NCBI GenBank assembly: GCA_050633505.1
Contig: JBOEGQ010000009.1
Location: 1-64,000 of the forward strand
Direction of reading: 5' to 3'
Length of the DNA stretch: 64,000 nucleotides
Source of the DNA: UBA1672 sp050633505
GTDB taxonomy: Bacteria; Pseudomonadota; Alphaproteobacteria; Micavibrionales; Micavibrionaceae
Shown piece by piece: positions 1 to 9,170 of the stretch. The translations under genes were made by a program, and so were the position numbers. Within the stretch, counting starts at the first letter, position 1, and each line of letters starts with the position of its first letter. The notes beneath the pieces were generated by a model. That model saw nothing but the letters and a program-made list of their open reading frames with translations. It searched no databases and was not told the DNA's origin.

Positions 1-776
1 AGCTGGAAATCCTGCGCCATAACAAGCCCGAGATCACGCGAGAATTCAGGTAACTCAAGAGAGCGCATAAACTTAATTGACGATAATTTGACAACATCCT
101 CATTCACCATCAATTTGGCGGCCTCCGGATCAGTTCCGCCATGGCAAATTGCATCAAAATAATCGGCAACGACTACCCTTGGCACACCGTTAATTGATTC
201 CACCTGCTCATTATCAAGAAGCGCGGGAAGCTCCACTTGTAAAAACACACGATTAGCTTTCGCATTCGGAGTTACAGTCACCACGGCCCCTCTGGCATTT
301 TCTGCATAACCGCGTGATATATCATCCCATATACCCGGCTCACGCACACCATTCGCCATAAACCCATGCTCCACATCATCAATATCAAGATGAGAACCTG
401 TTATTTCCAGTGTTCGCATAAGTTGACGTCTAAACGGAGACATCTCATCATCAGATCCGAGATACTGCGCCGCTTGCGTATCCCCGATTGTCACAAGGCC
501 ATACCCGTTTTCTGCCAATTGTCTCGTATATTTCTTATATCGAACACCTGTATCCTGATTGATGCGACCACTTGCAAAAATACAGCCATTCACCCCCTCT
601 ATCTCCGGGATAGATGTCGACATGCTACGAACGGATTCCTGCAAAACCTCAATCGGAAAATATTGATTGGAAAATAAGGATTTCAAAGCATGGTTCGCCT
701 GAACGATGCTACCGCTATTCAAGGCATCAATATAAGCTTGGGGGGCTGGTTCCATGTCGGTATAATCAGTCATCAT
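1..776 (-). CDS. Unrecognised soluble protein, cut by the window edge
   Basis: Only the first ~258 residues are visible; the frame runs off the left edge without a stop. The start is ATG 774-776 or the adjacent ATG 771-773, and both overlap the end of the upstream gene (stop at 766-768), so the two genes are probably translationally coupled. I do not recognise the family. The sequence begins MMTDYTDMEPAP, has no signal peptide or membrane segment, and mixes acidic and aromatic residues (for example GIWDDISRGYAEN near the middle). I see no catalytic motif. The open frame and clean junction with its neighbour make it a real gene; its function is unknown. Confidence 0.7.
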   Translation of the reverse strand, partial: MMTDYTDMEPAPQAYIDALNSGSIVQANHALKSLFSNQYFPIEVLQESVRSMSTSIPEIEGVNGCIFASGRINQDTGVRYKKYTRQLAENGYGLVTIGDTQAAQYLGSDDEMSPFRRQLMRTLEITGSHLDIDDVEHGFMANGVREPGIWDDISRGYAENARGAVVTVTPNAKANRVFLQVELPALLDNEQVESINGVPRVVVADYFDAICHGGTDPEAAKLMVNEDVVKLSSIKFMRSLELPEFSRDLGLVMAQDFQ

Positions 777-1149
777 ACCACTCATCCGTCAGCGCATTTT
801 CAGAAAAGCCAACCTTAACCGTCCCGACACGGGTGCGGCTATAATATTCGCCATACGCATCCAATGCCTCTTTTATAACTTGAAAAACAACGTCCTGCGA
901 CTCAGGGAAGTCTTGCGGAATAAAGACCGAAAGAATGTTCCAGTCGTAATTAAACCGCCATTTTCCTTCTTCATTCTGATACCGGTCTTTCTCACGTTCA
1001 CCGGAAAACTTTACATCTGTTCCATGCCAATGCAGATAAAACGGATAAACAGGTTCCGGCCCGGATCCACGACGCGTCAGGGTAATATCACGATCACGAT
1101 CTATCGTGATGAGATGACATGGCTCTATTTCTTCATTAATGAATGGCAT
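766..1149 (-). CDS. Hypothetical protein, 127 aa
   Basis: A short soluble protein with no recognised family. It starts MPFINEEIEPCH and contains a Trp/His/Tyr-rich middle (YPFYLHWHGTD) and an acidic end. The start ATG 1147-1149 has an AAAGGG-type ribosome site about six bases upstream on the minus strand. Its stop overlaps the start of the downstream gene by about 11 bases, so the two form a small operon. No signal peptide or membrane helix is visible. Its role cannot be inferred beyond probably acting with the downstream protein. Confidence 0.65.
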   Translation of the reverse strand: MPFINEEIEPCHLITIDRDRDITLTRRGSGPEPVYPFYLHWHGTDVKFSGEREKDRYQNEEGKWRFNYDWNILSVFIPQDFPESQDVVFQVIKEALDAYGEYYSRTRVGTVKVGFSENALTDEWYDD

Positions 1150-1232
1150 AAAACACCCTTTTACCGCACCGCTTTATTGTTTTTATAAGCTTTTGGGGGA
1201 TTATGCCTTGTTTTTCATCTAAAAAGCAAGTT

Positions 1233-2321
1233 TCACATGCCCTTTTCTACGCATATCTCCTGCATTGCATTTTGAGACTTCTGTTGAGCAATATCCAAGA
1301 GGAAAGCCGTTTGCTTTCCTTCTCTCTCTCCATTCCCCACAATACGCATACCATCATGCGAAAGACCGACAATTCCACCGATATCCCAATCATTGGCACC
1401 AGAGCCTAAAAAGGCATGCATATTTTCTTTTACCCACCCCGTAGAACGCCGAAGAATATAAACACCATCCCGTATTTTCTTTTCGCCCTTTACATCGAAT
1501 AAATTAATAACCAGCGTATTTCCATCGCCTGATATCTGCACATTCCCAAAGCGACCGGAGGCAGGCCACCTTTTCATTACGCCATTTTCAAATAGGAATG
1601 CCCCGCTTTCCTTCGTTTTGGTATTAAAATATTTCCCGGCCGTCACCGCCCCATCATATGAAACACCCTTAGGTACAACCTGTTCAGAGATGCCTGCCTT
1701 TATTTCTGTAAAATTATTATTGGAATAGATAAAAGGTCGGCTCTGAAAACTACCTTGTTTTTGATACGTCCCGACAAAAGATGCCCCATCGCCTGACACA
1801 TCCGATACATATATAAAACGATAATTCGGCAGGTCATCGGTATTCAACCGCTCTTCCCCCCAGTTGAGCAAAACAGTCTTCTTCTGCTTCTCCGCAACAA
1901 TTAAAGCCACCTGAGCGTCATATGAAATACTTTGCGCATAACTATAGGCATAAGAACGTTTGTGATACTCCTCTAACACACCGTGGTTCCATTTAACGGC
2001 AAAGGTGTCTTTATCTGAATTTTGGATATACCCAACGATAACCTCACCATCTTCAGAAGAATCGATGACTTTGGCCTGCGGCGCGCCCTCTTTTGGCAAG
2101 AAATGAATAGCGCCAGCGCGCCAATAGAAAGGCGCCGTTATTGTGTTTTTATCTGCAAACAGCGTGCCTTGCATTGCGCCGATAACAGTGCGGCCATCAC
2201 CTGAAATATTTTGCACCACACAAAAAGGCAAGGAGGCATTACCTGCAGCCACAGTTGGGTTAGATAACGTTGTGAGCATCAGAAGTAATGCTGCCACAAA
2301 GAAAGAAATATATCGTCTCAA
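1233..2321 (-). CDS. Exported HAF-type repeat protein
   Basis: A 362-residue protein with a clear signal peptide: Met-Arg-Arg, a hydrophobic stretch at about residues 7-20, then a likely cleavage after VAA near residue 26. The mature part carries at least six copies of a loose motif of the type S-x-D-G-x-x-x-x-G (ISGDGRTVIG, SSEDGEVIVGY, SGDGASFVGTY, VSYDGAVTAG, ISGDGNTLV, LSHDGMRIVG) spaced about 50 residues apart. This is the pattern of HAF/probable extracellular repeat proteins, which are predicted beta-propeller-like. It is probably periplasmic or surface-exposed. The substrate or partner is unknown. It stands alone, with a Sel1-like gene upstream on the same strand. Confidence 0.7.
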   Translation of the reverse strand: MRRYISFFVAALLLMLTTLSNPTVAAGNASLPFCVVQNISGDGRTVIGAMQGTLFADKNTITAPFYWRAGAIHFLPKEGAPQAKVIDSSEDGEVIVGYIQNSDKDTFAVKWNHGVLEEYHKRSYAYSYAQSISYDAQVALIVAEKQKKTVLLNWGEERLNTDDLPNYRFIYVSDVSGDGASFVGTYQKQGSFQSRPFIYSNNNFTEIKAGISEQVVPKGVSYDGAVTAGKYFNTKTKESGAFLFENGVMKRWPASGRFGNVQISGDGNTLVINLFDVKGEKKIRDGVYILRRSTGWVKENMHAFLGSGANDWDIGGIVGLSHDGMRIVGNGEREGKQTAFLLDIAQQKSQNAMQEICVEKGM

Positions 2322-2368
2322 TGCTCTTCTCCCAAATTCGAATATGACCGCATCATATTCGGCATTGG

Positions 2369-2605
2369 TTAAGATAAGACCAACGCCTCTTCAGCTGGTA
2401 TATTCATATTATCCAAAGCGGATTGCGCATCTGGGTGTTCTTGTGCCACGGCCTTTTCCAACCAGTGACGTGCAAGATTTTCACTATCCACTTCATCTTT
2501 CCATGATGTTGTATACAAAATCCCGAGGCCATATTGCGCATCTGCGTCACCTGCATTGGCATTTTGCATGATTGCCGTTGCAGATTTAGAAAGACTTTTA
2601 TCCAT
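2369..2605 (-). CDS. Small Sel1-like repeat protein
   Basis: A 78-residue cytoplasmic protein with one clear Sel1/TPR-like unit: GDADAQYGLGILY at about residues 18-30, followed by ARHWLEKAVAQEHPDAQSAL at about 45-64. This A-x-x-G-L-x-Y / A-x-x-W-x-x-K-A pattern is typical of Sel1-like repeats, which form alpha-alpha scaffolds for protein contacts. There is no signal peptide, unlike many Sel1 proteins. The gene lies between greB and the HAF-repeat gene on the same strand. The partner is unknown. Confidence 0.65.
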   Translation of the reverse strand: MDKSLSKSATAIMQNANAGDADAQYGLGILYTTSWKDEVDSENLARHWLEKAVAQEHPDAQSALDNMNIPAEEALVLS

Positions 2606-2726
2606 GATTTAACCTTTTCCGTGATTGGCTTTTTACAGCGGCGGAACTTAACAAAGGTCAAAAACAACGTCAAATGTATTATGTACTGCGCCGCACCAAA
2701 GGAAACAGGGCGGCAATACAGGGTAA

Positions 2727-3251
2727 TTACGCATCCAGAGGATAGGAAATTTCAAGGATTTCTATCTCCTCTACCCCCGTATCGGTTTTAACGCGCACAA
2801 CATCCCCTTCTTCGGCCTTAAGGAGCGCCTTACCAACCGGGGATTTCCAATTGATCTTTCCGCGTTCGAAATCGGCTTCATCAACATCAACCAGATGTAC
2901 GGTTACCTCACTATCATCCTCGCGGGCGTAAACCACACATGCACCAAAATAAACCTTATCCAAATTTTGCTGATCCTTCGGATCGACAATCTTGGTGTTT
3001 TCCAACTTCTTTTTTAGATACCGTAAACGGCGGTCAATTTCCCGCAGACGTTTTTTGTTATAGATATAATCTCCGTTCTCGGATCGGTCACCATTACCGG
3101 CCGCCCAAGATACAATCTCACAGACCTTTGGACGCTCTTTATGAATGAGGTGATCCTGCTCATCCGACAAGGCCCTATACCCACGTGGTGTCATGTAATG
3201 AACCAACGCCTGCACCGGTTGTTTTGGGCTGTTATTTAACTTTCTGCTCAT
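2727..3251 (-). CDS. greB: Transcript cleavage factor GreB
   Basis: GreB rescues backtracked RNA polymerase by inserting its coiled coil into the secondary channel and stimulating cleavage of the nascent RNA. The 174-residue protein has the coiled-coil domain with the acidic tip (GDRSENGDYIYNKKR, about residues 54-68; Asp55 and Glu58 are the candidate catalytic acids). The GreB-type helix RLREIDRRLRYLKKKLE follows, then the FKBP-like C-terminal domain ending around SPVGKALL and EEIEILEISY. The YIYxKKRLREIDRR stretch points to GreB rather than GreA. It is slightly longer than the E. coli protein because of an N-terminal extension of about 15 residues. Confidence 0.93.
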   Translation of the reverse strand: MSRKLNNSPKQPVQALVHYMTPRGYRALSDEQDHLIHKERPKVCEIVSWAAGNGDRSENGDYIYNKKRLREIDRRLRYLKKKLENTKIVDPKDQQNLDKVYFGACVVYAREDDSEVTVHLVDVDEADFERGKINWKSPVGKALLKAEEGDVVRVKTDTGVEEIEILEISYPLDA

Positions 3252-3263
3252 ACAAAAAATATA

Positions 3264-3902
3264 CTAAAAATCAAAATCTTTATCATGATCAAAATTCCAG
3301 ATACGCAAATCATCACGTCGCGCAATACGTAAAGAACTGGAACCAATGTTTGCGATATTAAACTCGAATAATCTGGACTCGCACACACCATCTTTATAAC
3401 GTTGATCGAAACCTTCACTATCATTACGCAAGATAAAGCTTAAATTCGCAGCTGCTTCTGTTTTGACAGAAGGCCGCCAGATATCCGACAAGCGTGGTAA
3501 AGATTCTTCACCAACTTCACGCCGAACAACACGCATCTCAGTACCCCGAACAGTATTCAGGAATAGAAAATCCATATGTACATCCGGCTTTTCTTTGGGA
3601 TCCACAACCGACTCTGAAAAACCAAATGACTTTTCATTGCAGTTGCGCAACAACACATTTTTCTTCCCACCATACAACATAGAAAGCTGGAATCGATCTC
3701 CATTATAAAAGCCACTACTCGTATTATATTTTGATGCCAATGACGGGTGGTTTCCTTGATCAAAATAACTTTGCGATTTTAACTGTTTCGACGGGTTGTC
3801 AACATCGAACATATCCATCGTTCTGCCATAGACCTCATCTGCACGTACATTTTCAAATTCAATGACAGCCGTCGCTGCGCTCATAATTTTCATTTTCTGC
3901 AT
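3264..3902 (-). CDS. Hypothetical protein, 212 aa
   Basis: No family recognised. The protein is soluble, with mixed charge, and has no signal peptide or membrane segment despite a mildly hydrophobic start (MQKMKIMSAATAV). Features include two Asn/Tyr-rich stretches and an aspartate-rich tail (FDHDKDFDF). It sits 16 bases downstream of hisD on the same strand, so it may share the hisD transcript, but nothing in it suggests a histidine-pathway role. It lies 12 bases upstream of greB. Confidence 0.6.
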   Translation of the reverse strand: MQKMKIMSAATAVIEFENVRADEVYGRTMDMFDVDNPSKQLKSQSYFDQGNHPSLASKYNTSSGFYNGDRFQLSMLYGGKKNVLLRNCNEKSFGFSESVVDPKEKPDVHMDFLFLNTVRGTEMRVVRREVGEESLPRLSDIWRPSVKTEAAANLSFILRNDSEGFDQRYKDGVCESRLFEFNIANIGSSSLRIARRDDLRIWNFDHDKDFDF

Positions 3903-3918
3903 ATCTCTATTCCTTCAA

Positions 3919-5232
3919 TTAAACCTTACGGCGCCGTAGAACCTCACCATGCGTGGGGAATCCTTCATAATCGGTCATCGTACATACAGGGGCTTTAAGT
4001 GCTTCAAACCCTTGTCTATCACAACGGGAGATAGATGTCCGCTTTAAAAAATCCCAAACACTAGTGCAGGAGTAGGTATGCGCCCATCCCCCTGTCGGCA
4101 AAACGTGGTTCACACCAATCCCGTAATTACCAAGGGATGACGGTGTATATTCACCAATTAAGATCTCACCTGCATGACGCAGTTGGGGCAGATAATCCTC
4201 CCCATTTTGTACTTTCAGGTGCAAGTGCTCCGGCGCATAATCATTGGTAAAGGCAATTGACTCTTCAAGGCTGGCTGTCAGAACAATACCGCCATAACTA
4301 TCTTGCGCATCACCCATCACATGGGCACAAATATCACGATGTGGCTGTGGTAAGCTATCAATCACAGAAAGCATATTCTCCTGAACATAGCGCGCTAGTT
4401 TTTCATCATGCGTAACTAAAAGTGCACCACTATCTCTACCGTGCTCCCCTTCATTAAGAATATCCAATATCGTATTATCCGGGTCTGCCGATCCATCTGC
4501 CAGAACAATCGATTCAGAAGGTCCTGCGGGCATGCCAGGGTCCATGATATCAGACAGAACGCGCTTTGCCGCCGCAACATAAGGTGATCCCGGCCCCAGA
4601 ACCTTTTTCACCTGAGGGACACTTTGCGTTCCATATCCAAGGGCAGCAATACCTTGCGCACCACCACATTTATAGACATTCTCAACACCACAAAGACGCG
4701 CAGTATAAAGTGTCGCATCATCAATCGAACCATTGGATGTTGGCGGGGTAACAATCGCAATTTCACGCACACCTGCAATTGCCGCCGGAATAGCCAGCAT
4801 ATAAAGCGCAGAAGGAAATGCGCCTTTTCCACGCGGCACATACAAGCCAACAGATTCAATCGCATTCACCTGTTCACCCGCAAAAACGCCGGGCTGTATC
4901 TCAACCATCCATGGCTTTTCAACACGTTTCATTTGTTCTTCATGGAATTTCTGTACATTCGCCGCACAATGGCGAATTGCAGATTTCAAATCCTCATCCA
5001 GCGCATTTTCCGCGGCATCAAATTCCTGCGCGGTTGCCTTAATATCCTGTACATCCGCACCTTCAAACTTTTTGGCATAACGACGTAGCGCATCATCCCC
5101 GTTCTCACGAACATCTGTGATAATTGGCGAGACAGTCTCAATCACGGAATCTATATCGGCCTGTGCACGACGCATGATCCGGTTTTTTGTTTCCTGATCT
5201 GTTTCATTCCAACGATAAAAAGCAATACTCAT
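3919..5232 (-). CDS. hisD: Histidinol dehydrogenase
   Basis: Catalyses the last two oxidations of histidine synthesis (histidinol to histidine) using NAD and zinc. At 437 residues it is the normal full length. Hallmarks visible are the AGPSES stretch, the GEHGRDSGALLVTHD region that supplies metal and substrate ligands, and the APEHLHL motif with the catalytic Glu-His pair. The start ATG 5230-5232 gives the expected N-terminus. It diverges from hisH across a 139-base gap, which probably holds both promoters. Other his genes are scattered: hisE and hisF lie more than 50 kb away in this window. Confidence 0.96.
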   Translation of the reverse strand: MSIAFYRWNETDQETKNRIMRRAQADIDSVIETVSPIITDVRENGDDALRRYAKKFEGADVQDIKATAQEFDAAENALDEDLKSAIRHCAANVQKFHEEQMKRVEKPWMVEIQPGVFAGEQVNAIESVGLYVPRGKGAFPSALYMLAIPAAIAGVREIAIVTPPTSNGSIDDATLYTARLCGVENVYKCGGAQGIAALGYGTQSVPQVKKVLGPGSPYVAAAKRVLSDIMDPGMPAGPSESIVLADGSADPDNTILDILNEGEHGRDSGALLVTHDEKLARYVQENMLSVIDSLPQPHRDICAHVMGDAQDSYGGIVLTASLEESIAFTNDYAPEHLHLKVQNGEDYLPQLRHAGEILIGEYTPSSLGNYGIGVNHVLPTGGWAHTYSCTSVWDFLKRTSISRCDRQGFEALKAPVCTMTDYEGFPTHGEVLRRRKV

Positions 5233-5371
5233 TTTATTCCTTCCGTATAAACTCTGATCGGCACGCTAATATAGTCGCATTATCATTTCAAGAATAAGTT
5301 ATCTGCTAACTTGCCGAGAATAAAGCGTATTCGAGATTGCATCTGCACGAAATAATCGTATAAGAGTAACC

Positions 5372-6043
5372 ATGACAAAAGAAAATATACTCATCATTGA
5401 TTATGGATCGGGCAATTTACGCTCTGCGGCAAAATCATTTGAACACGCAGGTAAAAACGAAACACATAGCATAAATGTGATCGTCAGCAATAAACCCGAG
5501 GATGTCATCAAGGCAGACCGTATTGTTCTACCCGGTCAGGGCGCGTTTAAAGATTGCAAAAATAATCTTGAATCTCTCGATGGCATGATTGACGCCCTTG
5601 AAGAAGCCGTCTTGAAAAAGGCAAAACCGTTTCTGGGCATTTGCGTTGGAATGCAACTTATGGCTTCACGTGGAATGGAGCATGGCGTCACTGCCGGATT
5701 AGGCTGGATCGAGGGGGAGGTCATACCGATTAAGCCCGAAGACCCAACGTTAAAAATCCCACATATGGGCTGGAATGAACTGCATTATTTATCCGCCAAC
5801 CACGCGCAAGACAACCATCATTTTGTGCTACGCAGCACAGAAAGTTCAAAAAATTTCTACTTTGTTCATTCTTTTATGTTTCAATGTACATATAATTATC
5901 ATTGCCTTGCTATGACAGATTACGGTGGGATGATCCCCGCTGTCGTTGGTCGTGATAATATGATTGGCATGCAATTTCACCCGGAAAAAAGTGCGGATGC
6001 GGGTTTAGAATTGCTTTCTAATTTTCTAAATTGGAAACCTTAA
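5372..6043 (+). CDS. hisH: Imidazole glycerol phosphate synthase, glutamine amidotransferase subunit
   Basis: HisH hydrolyses glutamine and channels ammonia to HisF, which makes IGP and AICAR in histidine synthesis. The 223-residue protein has the class I glutaminase features: DYGSGNLRS at the N-terminus, the oxyanion strand PGQGAF, the nucleophile Cys in GICVGMQLMA (about residue 92), and the His-Glu pair in GMQFHPEKS near the C-terminus. It is somewhat longer than the enterobacterial protein. Its partner hisF is not adjacent but at 60044-60808 on the opposite strand. It diverges from hisD. Confidence 0.95.
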   Translation: MTKENILIIDYGSGNLRSAAKSFEHAGKNETHSINVIVSNKPEDVIKADRIVLPGQGAFKDCKNNLESLDGMIDALEEAVLKKAKPFLGICVGMQLMASRGMEHGVTAGLGWIEGEVIPIKPEDPTLKIPHMGWNELHYLSANHAQDNHHFVLRSTESSKNFYFVHSFMFQCTYNYHCLAMTDYGGMIPAVVGRDNMIGMQFHPEKSADAGLELLSNFLNWKP

Positions 6044-6109
6044 GGGAGACCTGAAAACCGGCTAGTGGATAAAGCTTTATTTACCTCGCCGGAGTGTAAG
6101 GAGTGTGAA

Positions 6110-6679
6110 ATGACTGACAGCACCAAACCAAAGCCATTAGACCCCGCCCCAACTGTTGAACGTTTGATGGAACTTCATATCGGTGACCTCCATGATTTAT
6201 GTGACGCAACCGACTCCGCAATCGAAGGTGGTGGCGGATTCGGGTGGGTAAAATTACCTGCACGCGATATCTTAGAGCGTTATTGGCAAGGGGTTCTGGC
6301 AATGCCATCGCGTGAATTATTTGTCGCGCGTCTGGATGGCGTTATTTGCGGTACATGCCAGCTGGTTCTGCCTCCTGCAAATAACGAAGCACAAAGCTTT
6401 GCCGTGACGTTAACGACCAATTTCGTTGCACCATGGGCACGCGGACACGGTCTGGCCGAACGCCTTATCGAAACCGCAGAAAATTATGCCATTCATTGTG
6501 GTTATGAGGTTATTAACCTTGATATCCGTGAAACACTGGAAAGTGCTATAAAACTGTACGAGAAACTTGGCTATACAAGAATCGGGGAACACCCCTATTA
6601 TGCGAAGGTCGATGATAAGATCCTGAAAGGGTATTATTACACCAAGGAAATCCAGCAGAACCAGAATTCAACGCTATAA
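6110..6679 (+). CDS. GNAT-family N-acetyltransferase
   Basis: A 189-residue acetyl-CoA-dependent acetyltransferase of the GNAT fold. The acetyl-CoA loop is read in VAPWARGHGLAERLIETAE (R-G-x-G-x-A pattern, about residues 105-123). It is followed by the beta strand INLDIRET and the helix SAIKLYEKLGYTRIGEHPYY typical of motif B. I chose ATG 6110-6112 because AAGGAG stands six bases upstream; an in-frame GTG at 6065 would add 15 residues but lacks such a site. It lies 66 bases after hisH on the same strand and may be co-transcribed. The acceptor substrate is unknown. Confidence 0.85.
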   Translation: MTDSTKPKPLDPAPTVERLMELHIGDLHDLCDATDSAIEGGGGFGWVKLPARDILERYWQGVLAMPSRELFVARLDGVICGTCQLVLPPANNEAQSFAVTLTTNFVAPWARGHGLAERLIETAENYAIHCGYEVINLDIRETLESAIKLYEKLGYTRIGEHPYYAKVDDKILKGYYYTKEIQQNQNSTL

Positions 6680-6710
6680 ACAAAATCCTAAATATGAAGA
6701 GGTGAAAAGC

Positions 6711-7967
6711 CTATTGGTTCATTGAGGAGAAGAATTCCTCATTGCTCTTTGTCGATTTCATCTTACCCAGAAGGAATTCAACCGCATCGACAGTACCCAT
6801 TGGGTTAAGAATACGACGCAAGACCCACATTTTCTGTAATGTATCACGATCAACAAGCAACTCTTCCTTACGTGTACCGGATTTTTGTATATCAATCGCA
6901 GGGAAGACACGTTTATCGGCAAGCTTACGATCAAGAACCAGTTCAGAGTTACCTGTACCCTTAAATTCTTCGAAGATCACCTCATCCATACGCGATCCTG
7001 TATCAATCAAGGCCGTTGCGATAATTGTCAATGAACCGCCTTGTTCAATATTACGCGCCGCACCAAAGAAACGCTTTGGACGTTGAAGGGCGTTCGCATC
7101 AACACCACCGGTCAGAACTTTACCGGATGATGGAACAACTGTGTTATATGCACGTGCAAGACGTGTAATGGAGTCAAGCAAGATGACAACATCGCGCTTA
7201 TGCTCAACCAGACGTTTTGCCTTTTCCATGACCATTTCGGCGACCTGTACGTGACGGGATGCCGGCTCATCAAATGTTGAGGAAACAACCTCTCCACGAA
7301 CAGAACGCGCCATATCCGTTACCTCTTCCGGACGTTCATCAATAAGAAGAACAATCAGATAGGCATCAGGATGATTTGCCGATATAGAACTTGCGATATT
7401 CTGCATCATAACCGTCTTACCGGTTCTTGGAGGTGCCACAATCAAGGCACGCTGACCAAATCCGATAGGCGCGGTTAATTCGATAACACGCTGCACTTTT
7501 GAATCTTTTGTCGGATCATCAAATTCTAAACTCACCTTGCGATCCGGATAAAGCGGCGTCAGGTTATCAAAATTAATACGGTGACGCAGTTTTTCGGGAA
7601 GCTCATTATTAATTGAACCAACCTTTAAAAGTGCGAAATAGCGTTCTGAATCCTTTGGCGCACGAATTTCGCCCTCAACAATATCCCCTGTACGCAAACC
7701 AAAACGGCGCACCTGTGAAGGAGACACATAAATATCATCAGGACCAGGTAAATAATTTTCTTCAGGAGAGCGCAAAAAGCCGAAGCCATCTTGCAAGACT
7801 TCTAACACACCAACACCGGAAATCGGAACGCCTTCTTTGGCCAATTGTTTTAGAATTGCAAACATCATATCCTGCTTACGCATTGTGTTGCAATTTTCGA
7901 TCTCCAGCTCTTCTGCAAACGCCAATAACTCGGCCGGAGAGCGTGTTTTTAATTCCTGTAAATTCAT
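6711..7967 (-). CDS. rho: Transcription termination factor Rho
   Basis: Rho is the hexameric RNA-dependent ATPase that terminates transcription. At 418 residues it is full length and highly typical. There is a small N-terminal helical domain (residues 1-45), the OB-fold RNA-binding domain with GFGFLRSPE (61-69), the Walker A motif APPRTGKT (178-185), and the Walker B region LLIDERPEEV (207-216). The secondary RNA-binding region around VLTGGVDANALQRPKRFFGAAR is split here only by line breaks in reading. A leader of 273 bases separates it from hemJ, which is long enough for autogenous control, common for rho. Confidence 0.97.
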   Translation of the reverse strand: MNLQELKTRSPAELLAFAEELEIENCNTMRKQDMMFAILKQLAKEGVPISGVGVLEVLQDGFGFLRSPEENYLPGPDDIYVSPSQVRRFGLRTGDIVEGEIRAPKDSERYFALLKVGSINNELPEKLRHRINFDNLTPLYPDRKVSLEFDDPTKDSKVQRVIELTAPIGFGQRALIVAPPRTGKTVMMQNIASSISANHPDAYLIVLLIDERPEEVTDMARSVRGEVVSSTFDEPASRHVQVAEMVMEKAKRLVEHKRDVVILLDSITRLARAYNTVVPSSGKVLTGGVDANALQRPKRFFGAARNIEQGGSLTIIATALIDTGSRMDEVIFEEFKGTGNSELVLDRKLADKRVFPAIDIQKSGTRKEELLVDRDTLQKMWVLRRILNPMGTVDAVEFLLGKMKSTKSNEEFFSSMNQ

Positions 7968-8240
7968 GAAAAGCTCTTATTTTGTCTTTGATATAGTAAC
8001 TGTAGGAACTCGTAATTCTTGCACTTAAAAAGCGCACATTGTTAAACTTCTTTATTTTCCCGCGCCGAAACCTTTTCGGCAAAAATATACCCAATAATGT
8101 TATGGATTTTTTCTAAGACACTGAATTTATAGCGAGAGTTTTCCACAGAGTCAAGCGATTATATAGAACCGCGAATCACCATAGGAAAAAGACGGCCAAG
8201 CAGTAAAAAATTAAAGACGTTTCCAAACAAAATCAGAAGG
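7968..8240 (-). other. Intergenic region and rho leader
   Basis: These 273 bases separate hemJ from rho, both on the minus strand. They contain a small inverted repeat, CCGAAACCTTTTCGG (8083-8097), and one DnaA-box-like nonamer TTTTCCACA (8139-8147), one mismatch from the consensus. I see no coding frame, tRNA or clear promoter. The most likely role is the rho 5' leader and promoter. Confidence 0.4.
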
Positions 8241-8690
8241 TTAAAACGGTTCTACAACCGCGAGAACCACTATTATGATCATGAGTATAGTCGGCACTTC
8301 GTTAAGAATTCGGAAAAATTTTGTGGTTTTTTCATTCCGATCATCACGGAACGCCTTGAAATATTTCAAATAGACGTGATGTACGCCTGTCATTAACACA
8401 ATAAATGTCAATTTCGCATGCATCCAGCCCGACATCATAAACAGATCCCAGCGCGCATAAAGCATAAGACACCCAAACAACCACGCCATAATCATTGCCG
8501 GATTCATAATGATACGCAAAAGGCGTCGTTCCATGGTCTTAAAGGTTTCGGACATTTGCGAACCGACAGGAGCATCGACATGGTAAATAAATAAACGCGG
8601 TAGATACAACATACCGGCCATCCACGCCATCACAGAAATAATGTGGCCTGCCCGTATCCAGTCATAATGCGTATTTAAAATATCTTGCAT
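8241..8690 (-). CDS. hemJ: Protoporphyrinogen IX oxidase HemJ
   Basis: HemJ oxidises protoporphyrinogen IX to protoporphyrin IX, the step just before ferrochelatase, in the inner membrane. The 149-residue protein has four predicted membrane helices and family residues: His16 in RAGHIISVMAWMAGM, Arg32 in LYLPRLFIYH, and the MHAKLTFIVLMTGVHH helix. The pathway neighbours hemE and hemH are in the same window at 37.8-39.9 kb but not in one operon. It lies upstream of rho, which is a common alphaproteobacterial arrangement. Confidence 0.92.
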   Translation of the reverse strand: MQDILNTHYDWIRAGHIISVMAWMAGMLYLPRLFIYHVDAPVGSQMSETFKTMERRLLRIIMNPAMIMAWLFGCLMLYARWDLFMMSGWMHAKLTFIVLMTGVHHVYLKYFKAFRDDRNEKTTKFFRILNEVPTILMIIIVVLAVVEPF

Positions 8691-8772
8691 GAGATGGTTA
8701 TAGCCCCAACATCACCGAAAAAGAAAGAGAGAATTTTCAAGACATGAAATAAGCAGGAAAAACTTATCAAAA

Positions 8773-8979
8773 TCACAAATCGAGAATATCTTTCGGACTA
8801 ACCCCAAGTGCATCCGCAATCTTGATAAGCGTCAGAACAGAGGGGTTCTTATGCCCATTTTCGATTTCAGAGAGATAACTACGGTCAATGCCAGCCGCTC
8901 CGCATAAGTCCTCTTGTGAAAGATTCCTAATTTTGCGAAGGTTTGCAATATTTTGTCCAATGGCTTTCAGATTGTCCAT
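8773..8979 (-). CDS. Short XRE-family DNA-binding regulator
   Basis: A 68-residue protein that is essentially one helix-turn-helix domain of the Cro/C1 type: IGQNIANLRKIRNLSQEDL, then the turn AAGIDRSYLSEIENGHKNPS and the tail LIKIADALGVSPKDILDL. Such stand-alone HTH proteins usually repress their own promoter or a divergent gene. On the upstream side lie a short inverted repeat (9015-9028) and a GC-rich hairpin with a T-run on the opposite strand (9114-9156). This is one of three small XRE genes in the window with that layout. Confidence 0.88.
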   Translation of the reverse strand: MDNLKAIGQNIANLRKIRNLSQEDLCGAAGIDRSYLSEIENGHKNPSVLTLIKIADALGVSPKDILDL

Positions 8980-9014
8980 ACCCTATTGTTGCAATCTTAA
9001 GAAAAAACATACCA

Positions 9015-9028
9015 TAGGATATAGCCTA
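9015..9028. promoter_or_regulatory. Inverted repeat upstream of an XRE gene
   Basis: TAGG-ATATAG-CCTA lies 36 bases upstream of the XRE start at 8979. It is imperfect as an operator but is in the right place for autoregulation. It is weaker than the palindromes found at the two other XRE genes. Confidence 0.3.
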
Positions 9029-9113
9029 CAAAAACGATATCAAAAAATTTATTTGTTGGCATGCGCCTACGGCATTGCCCCCCATACTCTGGCATGATCG
9101 CACTCCACACACG

Positions 9114-9156
9114 GCATTCCCGCCTTTTTTAACAATTGGCGGGGGTGCTTTTTTTT
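9114..9156 (+). terminator. Rho-independent terminator, plus strand
   Basis: The 11-base arms GCATTCCCGCC (9114-9124) and GGCGGGGGTGC (9138-9148) pair with two G-U pairs and are followed by eight T. No annotated plus-strand gene precedes it within 1 kb, so it should end a short transcript that starts in the 9.0 kb gap. A 23-codon open frame (9061-9132) lies there but is unsupported. Confidence 0.7.
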
Positions 9157-9170
9157 ATATATTAATTTTT

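Noticed and set aside
8139..8147. TTTTCCACA, a DnaA-box-like nonamer upstream of rho
   Set aside because: It is a single site with no AT-rich tract, no GANTC cluster and no skew change, so it does not mark an origin.
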